From: Wenzhouxiangella sp. 15190
GTDB taxonomy: Bacteria; Pseudomonadota; Gammaproteobacteria; Xanthomonadales; Wenzhouxiangellaceae
Reading direction: 5' to 3'
NCBI RefSeq assembly: GCF_003417465.1
Contig: NZ_QVMV01000039.1
Span: 1 to 64,000, forward strand
Length of the DNA: 64,000 nt
In this document: positions 9,505 through 17,831 of the stretch, piece by piece
How the letters are laid out: every line of letters starts with the position of its first letter
Position numbering within the stretch: position 1 is the stretch's first letter
The notes under the pieces: model-generated
Told to the model about the DNA's origin: nothing
What the model saw: the letters and a program-made list of their open reading frames with translations, nothing else
The model's database searches: none
Made by a program: the position numbers and the translations under genes

Positions 9505-9643
9505 ACCACGGAAAGCACGGAATACACGGAACCTATACACGTTCCAGGGTTGTGCAAGGAATTCCCCGCCTTCATCTGAACGATTGACGCCGCAAGATAC
9601 AGGGCGGTCGTTCCTTCCGTGTTCTCCCGTGAATTCCGTGGTT
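9505..9643. repeat. CACGGAA-type intergenic element, copy 1 (galU-cysQ)
   Basis: This starts on the base after the galU stop with ACCACGGAAAGCACGGAA and related units, and ends with the inverse pattern (TTCCGTG units, last TTCCGTGGTT). About 80 bases of unrelated core lie between. Copies 2 (41940-42074) and 3 (58822-59013) share the borders but not the core. Confidence 0.8.
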
Positions 9644-9671
9644 CCAATAAACGATTTGAAGAGAGACCCAC

Positions 9672-10469
9672 ATGCAATTGAGTGAAATGCTGCCTCGTGT
9701 GCGCGAGGCCGTGGCCGAGGCCGGGGAGGCCATCATGGCCGTCTACAACAATCCGGCCACTACCGAGGTCGTCGACAAGGACGACAAGAGCCCGCTGACC
9801 GAAGCCGATCTGGCCGCCAATCGCATCCTGGTCGAGCGCCTCGAGGCGCTCACGCCCGATGTGCCGATCCTTTCGGAGGAATCGAAGCAGGCGCCCTGGT
9901 CGGAGCGAAAGCAGTGGAAGGAACTCTGGGTCGTCGATCCGCTCGACGGTACGCGCGAGTTTCTCAAGCGCAACGGCGAATTCACCGTCAACGTCGCGCT
10001 GGTGCGCGAGCACGAGCCCGTACTGGGTGTGGTTTATGCCCCGGCGCTGGATCGCTGGTATTACGCCTCGACCGAGGACGGTGCATGGCGCCAGGATGAC
10101 GCTCGCGAGCCCGTGCGCATCGAAGCCGGCCACAAGCAGTATGACCGGCCCTGGCAGGTGGTGGGCAGCCGCTCGCACAATACCCGCGAGGCCGAGGATT
10201 TCGTGGCGCGCCTGGGCTCGGCCGAGTTCGTCGCCATGGGCAGTTCGCTCAAGCTCTGCCTGGTCGCCGACGGTTCGGCCGATATCTATCCCCGTCTGGG
10301 CCCAACCTGCGAATGGGATACCTGTGCCGCCCAGGCGGTGGTGGTAGCCGCCGGCGGTCAGGTGGTCAACGCCGAAACCGGCGAGCCCTTGACCTACAAT
10401 GCCCGCGAAGAAGTGCTCAACCCCTGGTTCATCGTCTGCCGCGATCCCGATCCGGCCTGGTTCGAGTAG
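9672..10469 (+). CDS. cysQ: 3'(2'),5'-bisphosphate nucleotidase CysQ
   Basis: This 265-aa member of the inositol-monophosphatase superfamily removes the 3'-phosphate of PAP, a by-product of sulfate assimilation. The metal-binding motifs are clear: LTEADLAANRI and the SEES segment, the core DPLDGTREFL near residue 95, and the C-terminal CEWDTCAAQAVV. The GAAGAGAG before the ATG at 9672 serves as ribosome-binding site. It sits between galU and uup on the same strand, but the repeat element upstream suggests a separate start of transcription. Confidence 0.94.
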   Translation: MQLSEMLPRVREAVAEAGEAIMAVYNNPATTEVVDKDDKSPLTEADLAANRILVERLEALTPDVPILSEESKQAPWSERKQWKELWVVDPLDGTREFLKRNGEFTVNVALVREHEPVLGVVYAPALDRWYYASTEDGAWRQDDAREPVRIEAGHKQYDRPWQVVGSRSHNTREAEDFVARLGSAEFVAMGSSLKLCLVADGSADIYPRLGPTCEWDTCAAQAVVVAAGGQVVNAETGEPLTYNAREEVLNPWFIVCRDPDPAWFE

Positions 10470-10509
10470 CCGGACCGGCATGAATCCATTCATCCAAGCC
10501 TGACTGCCA

Positions 10510-12387
10510 ATGTCGCTCATTTCCATTCGTGAACTCGATTTCAGCATCGGTGGACCGCTGCTCCTGGAAAAGGTCGAGCTCGACATCGAGGCGAACGAGC
10601 GCGTGGCGCTGGTCGGCCGCAACGGCGCCGGCAAGTCCACGCTGCTCAAACTGATTGCCGGCGAAATAGAGCCCGACGACGGCGAGATCATTCGGGGCGC
10701 CAACGTGCGTGTATCGGCGCTGCCGCAGGAGGTTCCCGATTCTGCCGAAGGCAGCGTGTTTGATCAGGTTTCGCGCGGGCTGGGTGATGTCGGCGATCTG
10801 CTGGCGGAGTTTCACCGCTTGAGCCAGGGCGACGAGTTCGATCCCGATGCCTTCGCACGTGTCCAGGCGAAGCTCGATGCCACCGGCGGCTGGGATATCG
10901 ACCAGCAGGTCGAGCGCGTACTGGAACATCTCGCACTCGACGGCGAAGCGCGTTTTGCCGAACTTTCGGGCGGCATGAAGCGCCGCGTGTTGCTGGGGCA
11001 GGCTCTGGTGCAGCGTCCCGACGTGCTGCTACTCGACGAGCCCACCAACCATCTCGATATCGAATCGATCGAGTGGCTGGAGGGTTTCCTCAAGGAGTTC
11101 TCCGGCAGCCTGGTATTCGTCACCCATGATCGCCGCTTTCTGCGGAACCTGGCCACGCGGATCGTCGAGATCGATCGCGGGCAAGTGACCTCCTGGCCGG
11201 GTGACTGGCAGAACTACCTGAGACGGGTCGAGGAGCGTGCCCACGCCGAGGAGCTCGAAAACCAGCGTTTCGACAAGAAACTGGCCGCGGAGGAAGCCTG
11301 GATCCGTCAGGGCATCAAGGCGCGGCGTACACGCAACGAAGGCCGGGTGCGCACCCTGAAGAAAATGCGGGCCGAGCGGGCGCAACGGCGCGAGCGCCAG
11401 GGTAGCGTGCAGATGGAAGCCGCGAGTGCCGGACGGTCGGGGCGCAAGGTCATCGAGGCCGAGAACATCAGCTTTGCCTGGGACGACAAGCCGATGGTGC
11501 GCGACTTCTCCACCACAATCTTTCGCGGTGATCGCATCGGCCTGATCGGTGCCAACGGCAGCGGCAAGTCGACGCTGTTGCAGTTGCTGCTGGGTCAGCT
11601 GGAGCCCCAGGCCGGTACGGTCACCCATGGCACCAATCTGGAGATCGCGTATTTCGACCAGCACCGATCGGTACTGCGTGACGACTGGTCAGCGGCCGAG
11701 AACGTGGCCGACGGGCGCGACTTTGTCGAGATCAACGGCAAGCGCAAGCACATCATCGGCTATCTGCAGGATTTCCTCTTCACCCCCGAACGCGCCCGCG
11801 CGCCCATCAGCAAGCTCTCCGGTGGCGAGCGCAACCGCCTGCTGCTGGCCCGACTGTTCGCCCGCCCGTCCAACATGCTGGTCATGGACGAACCGACCAA
11901 CGACCTGGATGCCGAGACCCTGGAGTTGCTCGAAGAACTGCTGGGCGAGTACGCCGGCACGCTATTGCTGGTCAGCCACGACCGCGAGTTCCTCGACAAC
12001 GTTGTGACCGCATCGTTCGTGATGGAGGGTGGCGGCCGGGTCGGTGAGTATGTCGGTGGCTACAGCGACTGGCTCAGGCAGCGGCGGCCCGATGTATCGC
12101 CGACGGAGACCGCCAGTCGCAAGAAGTCGACGACATCCGGAGGCAAGCCCGGGAAAAAGCCGGCCAAGCTCAGCTACAAGCTGGCCCGGGAACTCGAGCA
12201 GTTGCCCGAAAAGGTCGAGGCACTGGAAGCACGCGTGGCCGAGTTGAGCGAACGGATGAACGACCCGGAGTTCTACCGGCAGGATCCCGAATCCATTACC
12301 CGCCATAACGCCGAAGTCGAGGCGGTCCAGGCCGAGCTGGACGCCGCTTACAGCCGCTGGGAAGAACTGGAAAGCCGGGGCGGTTGA
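10510..12387 (+). CDS. uup: ABC-F family ATPase Uup-like
   Basis: This 625-aa soluble protein has two fused ABC ATPase domains and no membrane segment, as in ABC-F proteins acting on ribosomes or nucleic acids. Domain 1 shows GRNGAGKST, LSGGMKRRV and LLLDEPTNHLD; domain 2 shows GANGSGKST, LSGGERNRL and VMDEPTNDLD. A charged linker (about 235-310, ABC-F interdomain arm) lies between them. A C-terminal coiled-coil extension (about 545-625) favours Uup over EttA or YheS. Uup is linked to precise excision of transposons and to ribosome function. Confidence 0.93.
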   Translation: MSLISIRELDFSIGGPLLLEKVELDIEANERVALVGRNGAGKSTLLKLIAGEIEPDDGEIIRGANVRVSALPQEVPDSAEGSVFDQVSRGLGDVGDLLAEFHRLSQGDEFDPDAFARVQAKLDATGGWDIDQQVERVLEHLALDGEARFAELSGGMKRRVLLGQALVQRPDVLLLDEPTNHLDIESIEWLEGFLKEFSGSLVFVTHDRRFLRNLATRIVEIDRGQVTSWPGDWQNYLRRVEERAHAEELENQRFDKKLAAEEAWIRQGIKARRTRNEGRVRTLKKMRAERAQRRERQGSVQMEAASAGRSGRKVIEAENISFAWDDKPMVRDFSTTIFRGDRIGLIGANGSGKSTLLQLLLGQLEPQAGTVTHGTNLEIAYFDQHRSVLRDDWSAAENVADGRDFVEINGKRKHIIGYLQDFLFTPERARAPISKLSGGERNRLLLARLFARPSNMLVMDEPTNDLDAETLELLEELLGEYAGTLLLVSHDREFLDNVVTASFVMEGGGRVGEYVGGYSDWLRQRRPDVSPTETASRKKSTTSGGKPGKKPAKLSYKLARELEQLPEKVEALEARVAELSERMNDPEFYRQDPESITRHNAEVEAVQAELDAAYSRWEELESRGG

Positions 12388-12409
12388 CCTGTCCCGGCCC
12401 GAACCGTTT

Positions 12410-12547
12410 CTACAGGCCGAAAATCCCCACGATGCCGATTACGATCAAGTAGATCGCCACGATCAGGTTGAGCAGCTTGGGCACGATCAGGATGGCAATG
12501 CCGGCGATCAGGGAAATGATGGGAACGAGTTCGAGATGGATGGTCAT
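12410..12547 (-). CDS. Small DUF3096-like membrane peptide (45 aa)
   Basis: Read on the minus strand, this gives a 45-aa peptide starting MTIHLELVPIISLIAG and ending IGIVGIFGL, followed by TAG. Almost all of it is hydrophobic, in two membrane spans (about 8-22 and 26-44) joined by PKLLN. The ATG at 12547 is preceded by AAGGA at a usable distance. Size and pattern match the small DUF3096 family of unknown function. It stands alone between uup (convergent) and chaC. Confidence 0.8.
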   Translation of the reverse strand: MTIHLELVPIISLIAGIAILIVPKLLNLIVAIYLIVIGIVGIFGL

Positions 12548-12653
12548 AGGGGGCTTCCTTGCGTTGGCGAATCGATACGATCGAGAACTGCTTCCCCCTT
12601 ACCCTAGCAGAAGCAAGTCGCGGGCTTCCGCTCGCCGGCATACCCGGAGTCGT

Positions 12654-13187
12654 TCAGCGACTTTCCGCCAGTCGGGCCCTGACCCGCCGCTCCAGGTCGA
12701 AGACGTGCTCGTCGGTCTCGCCGATTTCTCGCAGCGACTCGGCCAGCGCGAGCAGGTAATCGAGATTGTCGCCGCTCGGGCCGTGGGCGGACAGGATGTG
12801 TTCGGCCATGTCAGCCGGGTCCGCGGGGCCGATAAAGGCGGGATTGTCCCGGCCCGCCACGTAAAGCGTGCCGTTCACGGTGGTGTCGCGTTCGAGCAGG
12901 TGGATATCCACGCGGTGGTGTTCGTAGCCGTTCTTCTCGCGGTGATCGAGGTGTTCGAAGACTTCGTGAGCCACGCGGTAGGCCATGCCGCGGCATGCGC
13001 GGCCTGCTTCGGGGACCAGGGTGACGACCCGGCCCGGCGCGTCGGGCGTGCCCCGGTGATCGTGCGAGCCCTGCCAAAATCGGCGACCCCAGCCCTCGAT
13101 CTGCGCCGGCTCGCGGTCAAGGTACGGAAAGTCGACCTTGTAGATCAGCGAGCCGTAGCCGAAGACCCAGTCGCTGTTCTTATCCAT
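12654..13187 (-). CDS. chaC: ChaC-like gamma-glutamylcyclotransferase
   Basis: This 177-aa enzyme is predicted to split glutathione into 5-oxoproline and Cys-Gly in the cytoplasm. The substrate-binding FGYGSLIY motif is at residues 9-16. The catalytic-Glu segment is the family's LDHREKNGYEHH. The start at 13187 is used because the fold begins with DWVFGYGS; the 25 residues upstream are not family-like and overlap yajQ. It is divergent from yajQ with only 36 bp between the starts, so the promoters must overlap. Confidence 0.92.
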   Translation of the reverse strand: MDKNSDWVFGYGSLIYKVDFPYLDREPAQIEGWGRRFWQGSHDHRGTPDAPGRVVTLVPEAGRACRGMAYRVAHEVFEHLDHREKNGYEHHRVDIHLLERDTTVNGTLYVAGRDNPAFIGPADPADMAEHILSAHGPSGDNLDYLLALAESLREIGETDEHVFDLERRVRARLAESR

Positions 13188-13223
13188 GGGCACTCGTGCG
13201 ACGGTGTTAGTATTGGAGCTATC

Positions 13224-13706
13224 ATGCCATCGTTCGACATCGTCTCGGAAGTCGACCACCACGAAGTGGCCAATGCCGTCGACCAGGCCAATCGCGAAGT
13301 CGCCACGCGATTCGATTTCAAGGGAACCGACTCAAGCTTCGAGATCGATGGGCAGCGCATCACGCTTCGCACGGAGTCCGAGTTTCAGCTCGATCAGATG
13401 CTCGACATGCTCCATGGGAAATTGACAAAGCGGGGTATAGACCTCGAAGGCATCGAAGCCGACGAGCCCGAGATCGGTGCCAGGACCGCGATGCGCAATA
13501 TCACCATTCGCGAAGGCATCGACACCGATATGGCCAAGAAGATGGTCAAGCTCGTCAAGCAGTCCAGGCTGAAGGTGCAGGCCAGCATTCAGGGCGACCA
13601 GGTTCGCGTAACCGGCAAGAAACGCGACGACTTGCAGGCGGTTATGGCCTTGCTGCGCGAGGCCGAGCTCGGCCTGCCACTGCAGTTCAAGAACTTTCGT
13701 GACTGA
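13224..13706 (+). CDS. yajQ: YajQ family nucleotide-binding protein
   Basis: This 160-aa cytosolic protein begins MPSFDIVSEVDHHEVANAVDQ, the exact family N-terminus, and contains ATRFDFKGTDSS and VKLVKQSRLKVQASIQGDQVRVTGKKRDDLQ. YajQ homologues in Xanthomonas and Pseudomonas bind cyclic di-GMP, which matters here because two EAL proteins lie nearby; binding in this copy is inference. The ATG at 13224 is chosen over much earlier in-frame starts, which would read through chaC on the other strand. GGAG lies just upstream. Confidence 0.95.
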   Translation: MPSFDIVSEVDHHEVANAVDQANREVATRFDFKGTDSSFEIDGQRITLRTESEFQLDQMLDMLHGKLTKRGIDLEGIEADEPEIGARTAMRNITIREGIDTDMAKKMVKLVKQSRLKVQASIQGDQVRVTGKKRDDLQAVMALLREAELGLPLQFKNFRD

Positions 13707-13722
13707 TTCGGGGAGCAAGCAT

Positions 13723-14193
13723 ATGGCCGTGAAGCAAGCAATCAGAACCGGATCGATGTTGTTGGCTCTCTTTCTTTCGACCGCGGTCCTGGCCGAAGGC
13801 GATGATCAGGCCGAGCTCGCAAGTCTGCTCGAGACTTTTCTGGACGGTGCCTCGGTCAATGATGCGGCCGTCCACGACCGGTTCTGGGCCGACGACCTGA
13901 TCTACACCAGTTCGGACGGGCAGCGTTTCGGCAAGGCCGAGATCATGGCCTCGCTGGCCGAAGTCGGGTCTGCCGGGCAGGAAGAACCGCCACAGCCCCC
14001 GCAGTACTCGGCTCGGGATATCGACATTCGCGTATTCGGAGACAGTGCCGTCGTGACCTTCCGTCTCATGGCGTCACGCGATGGCGAAATCGTCGGTGAA
14101 TACCTGAACACCGGCGTGTTCCGAAAACGCGTGCCGGGCTGGCGGGCGGTTGCCTGGCAGGCCACCCGGGCCGGGCAGTCGAACGGGGAATAG
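13723..14193 (+). CDS. Secreted NTF2-like (DUF4440-type) protein
   Basis: This 156-aa protein has a signal peptide (GSMLLALFLSTAVLA) and a single NTF2/SnoaL-like domain: LASLLETFLDGASVNDAAVHDRFWADDLIYTSSDG, then RVFGDSAVVTFRLMASR and a final VAWQATR strand. This is the DUF4440 pattern, whose members range from small-molecule binders to enzymes; no specific ligand can be assigned. GGGAG before the ATG at 13723 supports this start over the ATG at 13699, which overlaps yajQ. It converges with the oxidoreductase gene, 3 bases away. Confidence 0.8.
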   Translation: MAVKQAIRTGSMLLALFLSTAVLAEGDDQAELASLLETFLDGASVNDAAVHDRFWADDLIYTSSDGQRFGKAEIMASLAEVGSAGQEEPPQPPQYSARDIDIRVFGDSAVVTFRLMASRDGEIVGEYLNTGVFRKRVPGWRAVAWQATRAGQSNGE

Positions 14194-14196
14194 CGC

Positions 14197-15243
14197 TCAG
14201 GGGATCAGGGCCAGTTTGCCGATCGTTTGGCCCGACTCGATACGGCGCTGGGCGTTTGCAGCGTCGTTCAGCGCGAAGGTCTCGACCGGCAACGGGGCCA
14301 GGCGGCTGTCGGCGAAACGCTCCAGCAACCACTGCATGCCTTCACGCATGGCTGGTGCATGCGACTGCAGGAAACTCAGGTTCGCCGCCAGCACGCTGCG
14401 ATTGGACTGCGTCATGTCCATGGGGTTGAAGCGCGGTGTTCGTAGCCAGTCGCGGGCGAGCTTGAACCAGTTCAGCCGGCCGTTTTTCGGCAGCATGGAG
14501 GCGAAGCCGTAGATCACCAGCCGTCCGGTCGGGGCCAGATGCTCGTAGCTCTGCTTGAGTGTGGCCACGCCGTTGGCGTCGAAGACCGCGTCGAAGCCTT
14601 CCGGCGCCAGGTGCTCCGCTTCCCTCCAGAGTTCCCCGGCGGATTTGTCGATGACGGCCTGCGCGCCCATCGAGCGGGCGTGTTCGACCTTGTGCGTGGC
14701 GCCCACGACGCCGATCGCCTGAACATCGGCCAGACGGGCCAGCTGCAGCAGGGCTGATCCCACCCCACCGGCGGCCGAGTGGACCAGCCAGGTTTCGCCG
14801 GGCCGGGGGTGAACCTGTCGGTGCACCATCCACCAGGCGGTGAGGAAGACGGTCGGCACCGTCGCGGCCTGTTCGAAACTCAAGGCAGCCGGCTTGGCAA
14901 AGACGCCCTCGGCCGGCAGCCGCAGATGACTGGCGTATCCGCTGAACAGGCTCAGGCCGATGACCTCGTCGCCGGGTTGCCAGTGCTCGACTTTCTCGCC
15001 GACGGCCGCGACGGTGCCCGCGACTTCGAAACCGGGTGTGATCGGATAACCGTGAAGTTTCTTTGCCGAAGCGTAGAGGCCCATGCGGATGATGCTGTCG
15101 GCGTAGTTCACCCCGCAGGCCCGGCAGGCAATGACCACTTCACCAGGGGCGGGCTCGGGAACCGATTCCTCGAGCAACTGCAGCGTGTCGAGGCCGCCCG
15201 GACGTTGGATCACAATCCGGTGCATGCGGCCTGCCGCCTTCAC
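14197..15243 (-). CDS. Zinc-less MDR quinone oxidoreductase-like protein
   Basis: This 348-aa medium-chain dehydrogenase/reductase is of the quinone oxidoreductase class. It has the N-terminal GroES-like fold (ACRACGVNYADSIIRMGLY, PGFEVAGTVAAVG) and a Rossmann domain with the NADPH motif VHSAAGGVGSALLQLA. The zinc-ligand pattern of true alcohol dehydrogenases is absent. The GTG at 15243 overlaps the stop of the upstream SET gene as GTGA and has GAGGA upstream; the ATG at 15225 is an alternative. It is the last gene of a three-gene coupled unit. Confidence 0.88.
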   Translation of the reverse strand: MKAAGRMHRIVIQRPGGLDTLQLLEESVPEPAPGEVVIACRACGVNYADSIIRMGLYASAKKLHGYPITPGFEVAGTVAAVGEKVEHWQPGDEVIGLSLFSGYASHLRLPAEGVFAKPAALSFEQAATVPTVFLTAWWMVHRQVHPRPGETWLVHSAAGGVGSALLQLARLADVQAIGVVGATHKVEHARSMGAQAVIDKSAGELWREAEHLAPEGFDAVFDANGVATLKQSYEHLAPTGRLVIYGFASMLPKNGRLNWFKLARDWLRTPRFNPMDMTQSNRSVLAANLSFLQSHAPAMREGMQWLLERFADSRLAPLPVETFALNDAANAQRRIESGQTIGKLALIP

Positions 15244-15575
15244 TCTTCCTCGTCCCAGCCGTAGTCGAAGGTGATTTCCTCGTCTGGCTCAATCGGGTGC
15301 AGGGCATAGAGTTCGTCCCCCCACCAGTCAGCATTGGGGTCGGAGGAATGATTGAGGAAACGCATCTCGTTACGGCCGTTGATGCCTTCCCATTCTTCGC
15401 TGTCCTCGTTCCACAGCCACAGCACGTGCATGCCGTTGCGCCTTGTCTCGGGACCCTCGTAGGTGCCGATGTAGTCGTCGGTATCGATTCGCTGGCGTGC
15501 GAACAGGCCGCGGCCATGAATGGGGGAGTCGGCTACGTAGGCCAAAGGGTTGTTGTCGTATTTTCTCTGGTTCAT
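15240..15575 (-). CDS. Small SET-domain protein (putative lysine methyltransferase)
   Basis: This 111-aa protein is essentially a bare SET domain, the fold of SAM-dependent protein-lysine methyltransferases, here without pre- or post-SET cysteines. Visible motifs are the N-terminal SPIHGRGLFARQ, the AdoMet-binding RFLNHSSDPNA (canonical NHSxxPN) and the C-terminal LHPIEPDEEITFDYGWDEEE with the catalytic Tyr of the xxDYG motif. The start at 15575 forms an ATGA overlap with the upstream unknown gene; a longer in-frame extension is low-complexity. Its substrate cannot be told. Confidence 0.85.
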   Translation of the reverse strand: MNQRKYDNNPLAYVADSPIHGRGLFARQRIDTDDYIGTYEGPETRRNGMHVLWLWNEDSEEWEGINGRNEMRFLNHSSDPNADWWGDELYALHPIEPDEEITFDYGWDEEE

Positions 15576-16663
15576 GTTTCGGCCGACCGCAGGCGGCCGG
15601 TCTCCGGGTCGGTGTGGAGTTGCTGGGTGGCGTCGAAATGCCTGAGTCCGCGTGCGGCGAGGTCGCGCATGACCCGATTGGCCGATTCCGGCCGCAGGGG
15701 ATAGATATGCATCATGCGGCCGTCTTCGACCACCGTCCATGCGAGAAGGCCGATATCGGGATGATGGTGGACGGTGATGCCGTCGGCATGGTTCGTCGGC
15801 CCGGTCGAATCGATCATGCTGGCGTTGTCGGGGTCGAAGACCACCGGCGGATCAGGTCGGGCACGCCAGTCGATCGCGTGGCTGTCGAGCAGGGTGGTCA
15901 GGGTGCGGAAGGCGCGCAGCCACAGGGCATAGTCGTCGTTGTTGCCGGGAAACTGGTCGAGGCTGATAAAGGGAATATCGACGTGTTTTCTTGATGGATC
16001 CCAATGCGCGCGCAGCCCGGCCGGCAATTCGTGCTCGTGTTCGTGATCGGCATCGACCAGGATCTGTTCGACCACGGGCCAGAAGCCCCCCAACCCGGCG
16101 CCGTCGAGCTGGACGTGCTGCAGGGCGATGAGGTCGGCCAGCGTGAGCAACTGGCCGTGGACCGTCTCGAGCCCGGCGCTTTCGCTCAGCAGGGCGCGCG
16201 CGGGCGGGTCGATGCTGGCGCGTTCAAACAACTCCGCTTCCAGCGCTTCCTCGAGGGCCTCGGCCTCGTCTTCCGGGCATATCAGGGTCACCGGCAGCGC
16301 CAGAAACTGTCCCTGGGGCGATTGCTCGGACGGCTGCAGCCCGGCGTGCGGCATCTTCGAGCGATGCGCGCCGATGGCGAGAACGCGCGGCTCGAACCCG
16401 CGCTCCCGCAGCGTGGATTCGGCCAGTTCCTCCAGCGCCTGCCAGACCGGAAAGCCCGGCCGCATCAACTCGAATGGTTCGAACAGACTTGCTGAAAGGA
16501 CCAGCATGGTTTGCTCGACCGCAGGGACGACGCGATGGAGGTCCTCGGCGAGGTGGCCGGCGAGTCGTTCGGCCTCGTGCCGATCCAGGGTGCGTCCGGG
16601 TGATTCGCCCGGCTCGATTTCCAGTCCCGCCAGCAGGCGGATATGATGCATGCTTTCATTCAT
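15572..16663 (-). CDS. Conserved-looking hypothetical protein (363 aa)
   Basis: I do not recognise this protein. It is acidic, without a signal peptide or clear membrane helix, and reads like an intact cytosolic protein with codon use like its neighbours. A His/Asp-rich stretch (LVDADHEHEHELPAG, near 205) and HHHPDIGLLAW (near 300) could bind metal. The ATG at 16663 starts MNESMHHIRLL; MHHIRLL at 16651 is an alternative. It heads a unit in which it, the SET protein and the MDR enzyme overlap by 4 bases each. It is divergent from the acetyltransferase with 15 bp between starts. Confidence 0.7.
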   Translation of the reverse strand: MNESMHHIRLLAGLEIEPGESPGRTLDRHEAERLAGHLAEDLHRVVPAVEQTMLVLSASLFEPFELMRPGFPVWQALEELAESTLRERGFEPRVLAIGAHRSKMPHAGLQPSEQSPQGQFLALPVTLICPEDEAEALEEALEAELFERASIDPPARALLSESAGLETVHGQLLTLADLIALQHVQLDGAGLGGFWPVVEQILVDADHEHEHELPAGLRAHWDPSRKHVDIPFISLDQFPGNNDDYALWLRAFRTLTTLLDSHAIDWRARPDPPVVFDPDNASMIDSTGPTNHADGITVHHHPDIGLLAWTVVEDGRMMHIYPLRPESANRVMRDLAARGLRHFDATQQLHTDPETGRLRSAET

Positions 16664-16678
16664 GATTCGGACTGTGTC

Positions 16679-17152
16679 ATGACCATGACCAAACAGCTTT
16701 CGTGGCGCGTGGAGCGTTTCGATGAACTTTCACTGGACCGACTCTATGCCGTCCTGGCCGCCCGCGTGGCGGTCTTCGTGGTCGAGCAGGACTGCCCCTA
16801 CCAGGATCTTGACGGGCTCGATGACTGCGGACTGCATATCGGTGCCTGGTCGGGCGGGAGCGTGCTGGCGTATGCCCGGGTACTGCCGCCGGGACAGCGC
16901 TTTGCCGAGCCCTCGATCGGCCGTGTACTGACCGTGGAGACGGTGCGGGGCACGGGGTTGGGGCGCGAGCTGATGCGTCACAGTATTGCTGCTGCAGAGC
17001 GCTGTTTCCCGGGCCGGGCGCTGCGTATCTCGGCCCAGCAGTACCTGGAGCGGTTTTATACCGAGCTTGGATTCGAGACGGTCAGCGAGCCGTATCCGGA
17101 AGACGGCATTCCCCACGTCGAGATGTTTCGACCCGTGAACTCAGAAAAGTGA
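16679..17152 (+). CDS. ElaA-like GNAT acetyltransferase
   Basis: This 157-aa GNAT-fold protein follows the ElaA pattern: WRVERFDELSLDRLYAVLAARVAVFVVEQDCPYQDLDGLD at the N-terminus. The acetyl-CoA loop follows (RVLTVETVRGTGLGRELM, variant of Q/RxxGxG/A), then SAQQYLERFYTELGFE and the terminal IPHVEMFRP. The acceptor substrate is unknown in this family. Starts at 16679 and 16685 are both possible. It ends 12 bases inside the convergent DUF1232 gene. Confidence 0.88.
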   Translation: MTMTKQLSWRVERFDELSLDRLYAVLAARVAVFVVEQDCPYQDLDGLDDCGLHIGAWSGGSVLAYARVLPPGQRFAEPSIGRVLTVETVRGTGLGRELMRHSIAAAERCFPGRALRISAQQYLERFYTELGFETVSEPYPEDGIPHVEMFRPVNSEK

Positions 17153-17710
17153 GATGGGCGACTTGCCGCTGCTCCCACCACCGCCGCCACGGCGTCGCCG
17201 CCGGCGCATACGAGACAGCAGGGCCTGTTCACGCGACTTCAGAAAATCGCCGCGATTGAGCTCTTCCGGTTTCATGCCGCGCCGCTTTGCTTCGGCCTTG
17301 CGATACTTCACGAAATCCTGATAGGCATCGATCTCGGGCTTGAGCTCGCGTGTCATCAACTCAATCATGATGGCATCGTCGAGAAAGCCCAGGCCGGGAA
17401 TGTTGTCCGGGATTAGATCCTGCGGGTCGTTGAAGTAAGCCAGGGCGGCCAGCACGCGCTGACGGCCGACATCCTGCATGCCCCAGCCTTCGTCTTCGAG
17501 CATGTCGATGAGCAGGCCGAGCATGTCGAGCCGTCCGCGTACGAACTCGCTGCTCTTGCCCCGGCCAGAGGCTTCCTCGATCAGTTTTCGCGCACTGGCG
17601 ATGATCTGATCGGGGTTTTGTTCGCGGGTGTTGTCCATGGCCTTGCGGGCCATTTCGCGAAAGCGTTCGAGATCCTTATCGGAAAAGTCGAGAGTGATTC
17701 TGAGGCTCAT
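17141..17710 (-). CDS. DUF1232 (YkvA-like) protein
   Basis: This 189-aa protein contains the YkvA/DUF1232 core YFNDPQDLIPDNIPGLGFLDDAIMIELM near residues 94-121. The N-terminal part (LDFSDKDLERFREMARKA) and the basic Arg/Gly-rich tail are outside the domain. The family is of unknown function and often membrane-associated. The ATG at 17710 is chosen because the sequence looks structured from MSLRITLDFSD. The last 12 bases overlap the acetyltransferase gene tail to tail. Confidence 0.82.
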   Translation of the reverse strand: MSLRITLDFSDKDLERFREMARKAMDNTREQNPDQIIASARKLIEEASGRGKSSEFVRGRLDMLGLLIDMLEDEGWGMQDVGRQRVLAALAYFNDPQDLIPDNIPGLGFLDDAIMIELMTRELKPEIDAYQDFVKYRKAEAKRRGMKPEELNRGDFLKSREQALLSRMRRRRRRGGGGGSSGKSPISLF

Positions 17711-17831
17711 GGGTGGATTCCCTTGTAGTTCTTCAAGAGTGAGCGGGTCAAACACATAGCGTAGATCGCAGCCCGCGGGCCGTCAATGGTTCCCGGGTCG
17801 CGCCCGCACCTGACCGGAGATTCCTTCGATA

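Noticed and set aside
12468-13223. 252-codon N-terminal extension of YajQ
   Set aside because: It would run antisense through chaC and the small membrane peptide; the YajQ family starts exactly at the ATG at 13224.
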